Of a stretch of 13,013 nt of DNA, positions 6,763 to 12,497 are shown in pieces. This stretch comes from VFKE01 sp031400955 (GTDB lineage: Bacteria > Verrucomicrobiota > Verrucomicrobiia > Verrucomicrobiales > Verrucomicrobiaceae). The notes under the pieces were generated by a model. It did not search any database, was not told the DNA's origin, and saw only the letters and a program-made list of their open reading frames with translations. The number at the start of each line of letters is the position of its first letter. Within the stretch, counting starts at the first letter, position 1. The stretch is from NCBI GenBank assembly GCA_031400955.1, contig JANNQW010000193.1, forward strand, positions 1-13,013. The letters are read 5' to 3'. A program made the translations under genes and the position numbers.

Positions 6763-7566
6763 TCATTTGGCGGGAGCAGCAGCAGCCTTGCGGGCTTCCT
6801 CGCCGTTCTCCTTCATGAAATCGTCAAATTCCTTCTGCTCCACCACTTCCAGCGTGGCCTTCATCCCGCTGTGGCCGGGGCCGCAGAGCTGTCCGCAAAT
6901 AATTTCCCACTTACCTGTCTTGGTGGGTTTGAACCAGAATTGAGATCTCACGCCTGGAGTCGCATCCTGCGCCATGCGCATGGGCGTCAGGCAGAGATTG
7001 TGAATCACGTCCTTGCTGGTGATTTCGACGATCACCGGCCTATTCAAAGGGATGGTCATGGTGCCACCCTTGACGAAATCGTCTTTGCCGTTGGGATCTT
7101 TCATGTTGCGACCGATGGTATTGCGCGTGGCCACATCGATATACTTCAGTTCCATGCCGCCCAAAGTCCCGTCGAGGCCAGGATACTGAAAGTTCCAAAC
7201 GAATTTCTCGCCCACAGCGCGCATCTTGAGAACATCAGCGCCGATGGGCAGGTCATCGGCGCGCTCAGCCCAGAGCGGAAAGGCGAAGCCGAGCAGCAGG
7301 ATGATCTCGACGATGACCACGCCGAGTTCGATGTGGGTGGTGGCATGACCGCGCACGCCGTGGTAATCAGCCTTGGCATGGCGCTCCTTGCGAAATTTGG
7401 TGAAGACGATGACCAGAAAGGTGCTCCAGCCGATGAACAGCACCAGCATGAACCAGTGCACCAGTTCCAGCATGTGATCGACCATCTCCCCGTGCTCGGA
7501 TGCCAGGGCTGGAATGCCGAGGAATTTGTTGATGGAGAAAAACGCCAGGGTGTAATGAATGCTCAT
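6763..7566 (-). CDS. ctaC: Cytochrome c oxidase subunit II (CuA subunit)
   Basis: This subunit accepts electrons from cytochrome c at the binuclear CuA centre and passes them to haem a in subunit I. It has 267 aa. Two helices (about 32-56 and 78-99) precede a periplasmic cupredoxin domain. CuA ligands are H189 (DVIHN), C224, C228, H232 and M235 in CGQLCGPGHSGM. The residue that contributes a backbone carbonyl, often Glu in CSEIC-type motifs, is Q226. The aromatic patch VWNFQYPG (123-130) is the usual electron entry region. E80 in helix II matches the acidic residue at the mouth of the K-channel. There is no fused cytochrome c domain, so electrons must come from a separate cytochrome such as the one at 11760-12491. 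A charged tail ending in an Ala-rich stretch follows the domain. It starts 7 bp after the CxxC microprotein gene. Confidence 0.96.
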   Translation of the reverse strand: MSIHYTLAFFSINKFLGIPALASEHGEMVDHMLELVHWFMLVLFIGWSTFLVIVFTKFRKERHAKADYHGVRGHATTHIELGVVIVEIILLLGFAFPLWAERADDLPIGADVLKMRAVGEKFVWNFQYPGLDGTLGGMELKYIDVATRNTIGRNMKDPNGKDDFVKGGTMTIPLNRPVIVEITSKDVIHNLCLTPMRMAQDATPGVRSQFWFKPTKTGKWEIICGQLCGPGHSGMKATLEVVEQKEFDDFMKENGEEARKAAAAPAK

Positions 7567-7573
7567 GGAAGAA

Positions 7574-7762
7574 TCAGGAAACGAGTTCTTGGTGCGCGCG
7601 TTGCTTGCGGGCGAAATTGAAGATGACTGTCAGGAGCACGCCGAACATCGAGAAGACGACGGCTACCATGAAGAGAATGGCCATGTTTGATGCCTGGGCG
7701 ACATTCGTGCTCTGATCGGGCAGACACGTGGCGCAGGCGATGAAGGGCGCGAGGATGTTCAT
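7574..7762 (-). CDS. 62-aa single-helix protein with periplasmic CxxC
   Basis: This is a small protein encoded just upstream of subunit II. The N-terminal part carries C10-A-T-C13, then a single helix (about 27-49), then a positive tail (ARKQRAHQ). By the positive-inside rule the cysteine pair faces the periplasm, on the side of the CuA site. Small single-helix proteins with a CxxC ahead of a hydrophobic stretch occur in oxidase operons of PVC and related phyla, as far as I recall, but I know of no assigned function. It could be an accessory oxidase subunit or a copper or thiol-handling assembly factor. The frame stays open to 7798, but the residues before the ATG at 7762 look like AT-rich leader, so I start there. 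The stop is 7 bp before ctaC. Confidence 0.75.
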   Translation of the reverse strand: MNILAPFIACATCLPDQSTNVAQASNMAILFMVAVVFSMFGVLLTVIFNFARKQRAHQELVS

Positions 7763-7774
7763 GGGTTGAGGTTC

Positions 7775-7865
7775 GACAGAATTAACGGAATTAAACAAAA
7801 TTCTTGAGTGGACTGATGGTTGCCGGATTGAAATTTAAATTCTGTAAAATTTTGTTAATTCAGTC
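7775..7865. repeat. AT-rich spacer with imperfect inverted repeat inside the oxidase operon
   Basis: The 110-bp gap 7763-7872 is much more AT-rich than its surroundings. GACAGAATTAAC (7775-7786) is complementary to GTTAATTCAGTC (7854-7865) at 11 of 12 positions, and AATTAAACAAAATT (7789-7802) to 7848-7860 with one bulged base. A perfect palindrome AATTTAAATT lies between them (7832-7841). The left arm also contains a tandem near-repeat, GAATTAAC then GAATTAAAC. On the transcript this could fold into a long AU-rich stem with a loop, acting as a processing or stability element, or the DNA could hold an internal promoter for the genes from 7762 leftward. I see no clear -35/-10 pair and no terminator-like GC stem. 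Confidence 0.5.
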
Positions 7866-7872
7866 TAAAAAA

Positions 7873-8079
7873 TTATACGATGATGGTCTTGCTCTTCTTA
7901 ATGACGAACCACAGTCCGTAGACAAGGAGCACGATGGCGAGCAAGCCGCTCAAATTGCCGGTCGCGATTGCCCCCTGCTGCCGAGCTGCTTCAACATCCC
8001 ACACACTCCACACCCAGAACCCTCCTGCGCAGAGGAAGGCGAGGATAATGAACAGGATGTGAAAGCCTTTGAGCGACAT
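7873..8079 (-). CDS. 68-aa two-helix membrane protein of the oxidase operon
   Basis: This small protein begins MSLKGFHILFIILAFL and has two hydrophobic segments (about 7-27 and 41-60) joined by a short polar loop with DVEAARQQ. The C-terminus is Lys-rich (VIKKSK), so both ends are predicted cytoplasmic. It lies 5 bp after the subunit IV stop, which makes coupled expression very likely. Small proteins of this kind, with an N-terminal LKxFH motif, are in my recollection frequent in caa3-type oxidase operons, but I cannot name a characterised one. An accessory subunit that packs against subunits I, III or IV is a fair inference. No Shine-Dalgarno sequence precedes the ATG. Confidence 0.78.
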   Translation of the reverse strand: MSLKGFHILFIILAFLCAGGFWVWSVWDVEAARQQGAIATGNLSGLLAIVLLVYGLWFVIKKSKTIIV

Positions 8080-8084
8080 GGTGG

Positions 8085-8417
8085 CTAGAAAAGACCGACG
8101 TGGAACAAGGGAGAGATGTAATGAAGATACGTCAGCGCGAAGAGTCCGATGACGAAAATGACGGTAAACGCGAGGAATTTGTAGATCAGGCCGCGCTCAT
8201 TTTTCAAGTGCATGAAGATTAGGGCGACGAGGGTCGATTTGAATACGGCCAGCAGAAGGCCAATGACGATATTGCGGTTGTGACTACCGAAGTCCACATA
8301 TTGCAATCCGACAGTGAGACAGGTCAGAGCGATGAGCCAGCCACCGATCTTCCAGATGAGCACTTTTTGCTTCTTGAAATACTCGGGACTTTCGTGGTCG
8401 TGGGGATCGTGAGCCAT
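8085..8417 (-). CDS. ctaF: Cytochrome c oxidase subunit IV (prokaryotic COX4 type)
   Basis: This is a 110-aa accessory subunit of the aa3 oxidase. It has a His-rich polar N-terminus (MAHDPHDHESPEYFKKQK) and three helices (about 22-40, 49-69 and 78-98). The signature FKSTLVALIFMHLKNERG (59-76) is typical of the prokaryotic subunit IV family (CtaF/CaaD). It follows ctaE, as in many aa3/caa3 operons, after a 29-bp gap. The leader of the transcript just before the ATG is pyrimidine-rich and has a repeated TTCATCC, not a purine-rich ribosome binding site. The role is structural or stabilising by family knowledge; no catalytic residues are expected. Confidence 0.9.
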   Translation of the reverse strand: MAHDPHDHESPEYFKKQKVLIWKIGGWLIALTCLTVGLQYVDFGSHNRNIVIGLLLAVFKSTLVALIFMHLKNERGLIYKFLAFTVIFVIGLFALTYLHYISPLFHVGLF

Positions 8418-8446
8418 AGAAGAAAGGATGAAGGATGAAAATGGAA

Positions 8447-9844
8447 CTACATGAGGTAGAGCAGCGGGAAAAGGAAGATCCAGACCAAGTCAACGAAGTG
8501 CCAGAAGAGACCGACGGTCTCGACGCGGTTGGCCTGATGTTCGGGATTCACCTTGTAGATTCTTGATCCGAAGAAAAGCATGTAGGTAAGGACGAGAGCA
8601 CCGGCCATAACGTGCAGGCCGTGAAGTCCCGTGAGCGCGAAGTAGATGGCGTAGTAGTTGTTGTATTTCGGTGTGAAGTTCGAGTAGAAGGCGATGTCCT
8701 TCTTCGCGATGGCCACTTCCGGGTGGTCGTGATGCGCGCCTTCTGCGGCATGAGGTGCAGCATGCTCAACGCTCTCGGCGGCTTTGTGATCAGCTTTCTT
8801 TTCAGATTCAGCGGCATGTCCCCCACCCTCGTGCAGGCTGATCTTCATGGAGAATGCGTCACGCACAAAGTCGGCGTTTAGCATGGGGTTCTGTTTGGCG
8901 TGCTCCTTGTGAAACTTCTCAATTTCTTCCTTGTTGTGCTCGAGGAACTTCTCTTTCCACTCCGCAGGAAGCACGCGCCAGGCGTCGGCGTTTTGCACCG
9001 CTGCAACGGCGTGATCGATCTTTTCTTCGTTGAGGGGGAACAGTCGGCGCAGATCCACAAGGTCGGCTTCGAGACGCAGCGTGTCGTCTTCCAGCTTGCC
9101 TTCGATTTCCGTGCCGTCCTTGAAGATCACCTTGGATGCGGTGTAGTCGGCGATCTTAGAAGGGTTGATGGCAAATTTCAATGGCGCGACCGCGGTGAGC
9201 TTGATCGTCGGCTGCTTGGCTTTCTCGGCCTCTTTGACGAGGCGGGAGATTTCGCCGCTGTTCAGCGTGATCGATTTGCCGGCAGCATCCTTGAACTCGG
9301 CTTTGCCGTCTGTGATGAAACCAAGGAAGCCGGCGTCCGATGCAGGCGATACCAGATTGATGTTGAACAAGCCTTTGCTCGTAGCCTTGGTCGCCAGAGT
9401 CACACTCGATACTTCGCCGAACTTGATGAGGTATTTGTTATCGGGCAGATGACCTTCCAGCACGCTGCCGTCTTGAAGGCGCACACCGTAGTGATGAAAC
9501 TTGTCGTTGTATTCGAAGGCCTTGATGACCATGAATCCCAGCGCGCAGAGAATGGTGAGTGCCATCCAGATTTTGTAGCGGCCATATTGACGCGTTTTCA
9601 GCGCCAGCCAGGCTTGGAGCACCGTCACCGAGGAAAAAATCAGGACGAAGGTGTTGATGAAACCGAGCGGCACCGCGAGCACATGAACTGGCCACGGGAA
9701 ATCGGCGCCGATGCGCAGGAAGATGTAGGCGGAGAACAGGCCGCCGAAGAGCATCACTTCAGATGCGAGAAACAGCCAGACGCCGACCTTGGCATTCCAG
9801 AGGCCGGTGTCGGGACGGGGTTTTACGGTAAAGGGAATTTCCAT
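8447..9844 (-). CDS. ctaE: Cytochrome c oxidase subunit III with large periplasmic insert
   Basis: The 465-aa product is about twice the usual length of a five-helix subunit III (roughly 190-210 aa). The ends are orthodox. GVWLFLASEVMLFGGLFSAY (21-40, with conserved E30) and two further helices end in IKAFEYNDKFHH (107-118). After the insert, the protein resumes with YFALTGLHGLHVMAGAL (401-417) and ends with VGLFWHFVDLVWIFLFPLLY (444-463). Residues about 119-385 interrupt the loop between the EY helix and the GLHGLHV helix, a loop that faces the periplasm in known structures. The insert has two copies of a short motif (VRLQDGSVLEGHL at 121-133 and VIFKDGTEIEGKL at 239-251), a charged helical stretch (about 295-320) and an Ala/Glu/His-rich tract (338-374). 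The frame is continuous across all of it, so this is a domain insertion and not an assembly join. It lies 31 bp after ctaD. Confidence 0.93.
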   Translation of the reverse strand: MEIPFTVKPRPDTGLWNAKVGVWLFLASEVMLFGGLFSAYIFLRIGADFPWPVHVLAVPLGFINTFVLIFSSVTVLQAWLALKTRQYGRYKIWMALTILCALGFMVIKAFEYNDKFHHYGVRLQDGSVLEGHLPDNKYLIKFGEVSSVTLATKATSKGLFNINLVSPASDAGFLGFITDGKAEFKDAAGKSITLNSGEISRLVKEAEKAKQPTIKLTAVAPLKFAINPSKIADYTASKVIFKDGTEIEGKLEDDTLRLEADLVDLRRLFPLNEEKIDHAVAAVQNADAWRVLPAEWKEKFLEHNKEEIEKFHKEHAKQNPMLNADFVRDAFSMKISLHEGGGHAAESEKKADHKAAESVEHAAPHAAEGAHHDHPEVAIAKKDIAFYSNFTPKYNNYYAIYFALTGLHGLHVMAGALVLTYMLFFGSRIYKVNPEHQANRVETVGLFWHFVDLVWIFLFPLLYLM

Positions 9845-9875
9845 GAGTCTGTCTGGGGTAAACGAAAAATGTTCT

Positions 9876-11720
9876 CTAATGCTCCGCCTTGGTCAGCTTG
9901 TCCTCAGGCTTGGCGCCGTCGGGCAGGAACTGCGGCTGGTAATCGTGTTCATCACCCGGCACGCTGTATTCGTAGGGCTGGCGATAGGCCATGGGTTCAT
10001 GGAGGAAGTTGCCATGTCCGGGAGGTGTCGGCGTATCCCACTCCAGCGTGGTGGCCTGCCAAGGATTGTCGCTGGTGACTTTCTTCCCGTTCTTGATGCT
10101 GTAGAAGACATTGAAGATAAATGGAATTTGCGCCAGGGCCAGGCCCCAGGCGGCAAAGGACATCAGTTCATTCATCCACAAGAGACTCTTAGTGGTTTCT
10201 TCGAAGGCCATGCCGCCGTCATACCAGCGACGGTGGAAGCCGGCCATGCCCTGAATCATCATGGGGCCGAAGAGCAAATTCATGAACACCAGCGAGGGCC
10301 AGAAATGCAGCCGCCCCAGTTTTTCACTCATGAATCGTCCCGAAAATTTGGGATACCAGTGATAGATGCCGGCGAACAAAGCAAAGAGCGAGCCCGGTGC
10401 CACGACGTAATGGAAGTGGCCGATCACATAGTAAGTATCGTGCAGATAGAGATCGATCATGTTAAACGCCAGCGGCAGACCGGTGAGACCGCCGATGCCG
10501 AACATCGGAAGGAAAGCGCAGGCAAAGAGCATGGCGGTGTTGAAGCGGATGGAACCGCCCCACAACGTGATCATCAAACACGTTAGCAAGATGACTGACG
10601 GAACCGAGATCAGCACCGTGGTGATCTGGAAGAAGGTGCTGACCACGGTTCCCATGCCGGTGAGATACATGTGATGCGCCCAGACGATGAAGCTGAGGAA
10701 CCCAAGCACGAGAACCGCATAGACCATCGTCTTGTGACCCCAGAGCGGACGGCGCACATTGCAGGGAATGATTTCCGCCACGATCGAAATCGCCGGCAGG
10801 ATCAGAACATAAACTTCCGGATGACCAAGGAACCAGAAGAGGTGCTGGTAGAGCAGCGGACTGCCGCCGCCGGCGATGTCAAGATGCTTGCCGCCCTCGA
10901 CCAGTCCGGTGGGCAGGAAGAAGCTGGAACCGAAAACGCGGTCGAAGAGCTGAAGAATAGCAGCCACTTCCAGCGGTGGGAACGCCAGCAGAAGGAGGAA
11001 GCCAGTTACAAGCATCGCCCAAACGAAGAACGGCATCCGCATCCAGGTCATGCCGTTGCAGCGCACATTGAGAATCGTCGTGACAAAGTTGACCGCACCG
11101 AGCAGCGACGAGGAAATGATGAAGATCATCGACAGCAGCCATTGCGTCTGGCCGGTGAAGAAGATGTTTTTCACATCGAGATACTGCACCGTCGTGGCCA
11201 AAGGAGAATAATTCGTCCAGCCAACTTGCGCCGAACCAGTGGGCATGAAGAAGCTGGCCAGCATCATGACGCCACCAATGAAGAAGAGCCAGAAGCTCCA
11301 GGCATTCAGTTTGGGGAACGCCATGTCCACCGCGCCGATCTGGAGCGGCACGACATAATTGCCGAAGGCGGCGAAACCTAGGGGCACCACGCCGAGGAAG
11401 ACCATGATGGTGCCGTGCATGGCGCCGAACATGTTGTAAAGATCGGCGCTGACTACGCCGCCGGGCGCCCAGTGTTCACCGATGAAGGCTCCAATCAGCG
11501 GCATCGGCTTGCCCGGAAAGGCGAGGCTCCAGCGCATCACCATCATCAGGAAAAATCCAAAGAGCAGGAACAGCAGCGAACTGATGCCGTATTGCAGACC
11601 GATGATTTTGTGATCGGTCGAGAAGATGTATTTCCAGAGGAAGCTCTGCTTGGGATGCGCGTGCTCATGCGCGTGATCTGAATGGCTCAGATCATCGTGG
11701 GTGGCTGCGGGGGCGCTCAT
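9876..11720 (-). CDS. ctaD: Cytochrome c oxidase subunit I, aa3 (A-type)
   Basis: This is the catalytic subunit that reduces oxygen at the haem a3-CuB centre and pumps protons. It has 614 aa and about 12 helices. Haem a ligands are H102 (GAMHGT) and H437; the haem a3 ligand is H435 in HDTYYVIGHFHYV (427-439). CuB is held by H300, H349 and H350, with the cross-linked tyrosine Y304 in GHPEVY. The D-channel is complete: N121, D132, N139 and E302 (A1-type Glu). The K-channel Lys of VPTGIK aligns with L378 in VPSVIL. The His-rich N-terminus has six His between residues 8 and 22. The C-terminal PWQATTLEW (553-561) is standard. The frame extends to a TTG at 11756, but the ATG at 11720 is preferred because the upstream 12 codons lack family character. 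It lies 39 bp after the cytochrome c gene. Confidence 0.97.
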   Translation of the reverse strand: MSAPAATHDDLSHSDHAHEHAHPKQSFLWKYIFSTDHKIIGLQYGISSLLFLLFGFFLMMVMRWSLAFPGKPMPLIGAFIGEHWAPGGVVSADLYNMFGAMHGTIMVFLGVVPLGFAAFGNYVVPLQIGAVDMAFPKLNAWSFWLFFIGGVMMLASFFMPTGSAQVGWTNYSPLATTVQYLDVKNIFFTGQTQWLLSMIFIISSSLLGAVNFVTTILNVRCNGMTWMRMPFFVWAMLVTGFLLLLAFPPLEVAAILQLFDRVFGSSFFLPTGLVEGGKHLDIAGGGSPLLYQHLFWFLGHPEVYVLILPAISIVAEIIPCNVRRPLWGHKTMVYAVLVLGFLSFIVWAHHMYLTGMGTVVSTFFQITTVLISVPSVILLTCLMITLWGGSIRFNTAMLFACAFLPMFGIGGLTGLPLAFNMIDLYLHDTYYVIGHFHYVVAPGSLFALFAGIYHWYPKFSGRFMSEKLGRLHFWPSLVFMNLLFGPMMIQGMAGFHRRWYDGGMAFEETTKSLLWMNELMSFAAWGLALAQIPFIFNVFYSIKNGKKVTSDNPWQATTLEWDTPTPPGHGNFLHEPMAYRQPYEYSVPGDEHDYQPQFLPDGAKPEDKLTKAEH

Positions 11721-11759
11721 GGCTGGATGGGGTCGGAGGATGAAAGATTCATTCAATAA

Positions 11760-12491
11760 TTATTTGGCAGCAGGTGCCGGGGCGGCGGCAGGTGCCACGG
11801 TCGCACCGGGACCCGCGGGAATTTCCCCAGGGATATCCTTGTCGGCGTAAGGCAGAAGTTCCTCAGCCTTCCAAGGACCGCCATGTGAACCAGCTTCAGT
11901 GCGGACTTTGGCGACCATTTCCTTGGTCACCATGTGTGCCTGATTGCCCCAGCTGTTGCGGATGTAAGTCAGCACCTGGGCGATTTCCGCGTCATTCAAC
12001 GGAGGTGCCACCATGACGTTGTTGAAATTAGTTTTCTTGACGGTGATCGGTCCCATCAGGCCATGCATGGCGATGCGAGCAAGACGCTCGGTGCCTCCGA
12101 GCACCCATTCAGATCCCGCGAGCGGTGGATTGACACCGGGCAAGCCGAGCCCGGTGGTCTGGTGGCAACCGACACAGTTATTGTAAACCGAAGCACCTTT
12201 CTTCATGGCGAACTGGAAGGCGTCGAGCGCTGGGCCTTCTTCGATATGAACCGGCCGAGGATCCACCGGCTTCCCAGCAAAGGCATTGCTCTGATCGAAG
12301 CGAAAGCCGCTCACATGAGTGTAAGCACCGAGATATCCGCCACCGAGAATCGTGAGCACAAACGCCGCCACCAGCACCGGAACCGAAAGCGGTTCGCGAC
12401 CAGGCTGCGCATCAGGCTTCTCGCGCTTCACTGCGGCGTGAAGGCGATCGAGATCAGTGTTGTCGTAGTTCTGTGGCTGATTTTCGTTCAT
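11760..12491 (-). CDS. Membrane-anchored mono-haem cytochrome c
   Basis: This is a 243-aa class I cytochrome c that probably feeds electrons to CuA. A polar cytoplasmic N-terminus of about 36 residues precedes one helix (about 37-57). The periplasmic domain has one haem site, C106-V-G-C109-H110, followed by GLGLPGVNPPLAGSEW (114-129). The likely axial Met is M160 in NNVMVAPPLND, and the domain closes with VLTYIRNSWGN (173-183). The C-terminus is an Ala/Pro-rich tail. It begins 6 bp after the CcoO-like gene and is followed by ctaD, so it stands where ccoP would be in a cbb3 operon. CcoP has two haems and this has one, so I do not call it CcoP. In function it may replace the cytochrome domain fused to subunit II in caa3 enzymes. 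Confidence 0.9.
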   Translation of the reverse strand: MNENQPQNYDNTDLDRLHAAVKREKPDAQPGREPLSVPVLVAAFVLTILGGGYLGAYTHVSGFRFDQSNAFAGKPVDPRPVHIEEGPALDAFQFAMKKGASVYNNCVGCHQTTGLGLPGVNPPLAGSEWVLGGTERLARIAMHGLMGPITVKKTNFNNVMVAPPLNDAEIAQVLTYIRNSWGNQAHMVTKEMVAKVRTEAGSHGGPWKAEELLPYADKDIPGEIPAGPGATVAPAAAPAPAAK

Positions 12492-12497
12492 GGCGCG

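Noticed and set aside
8900..10078. 392-codon plus-strand open frame across ctaE and the end of ctaD
   Set aside because: It is antisense to two clear oxidase genes and shows no domain. The other long plus-strand frames under the oxidase genes were rejected for the same reason.
11721..11756. Longer ctaD starting at a TTG at 11756
   Set aside because: The extra 12 codons have no family character, and an ATG at 11720 precedes the His-rich N-terminus, as is common in subunit I.
11760..12491. Calling the mono-haem cytochrome CcoP
   Set aside because: CcoP has two CxxCH sites; this protein has only one, at residues 106-110.
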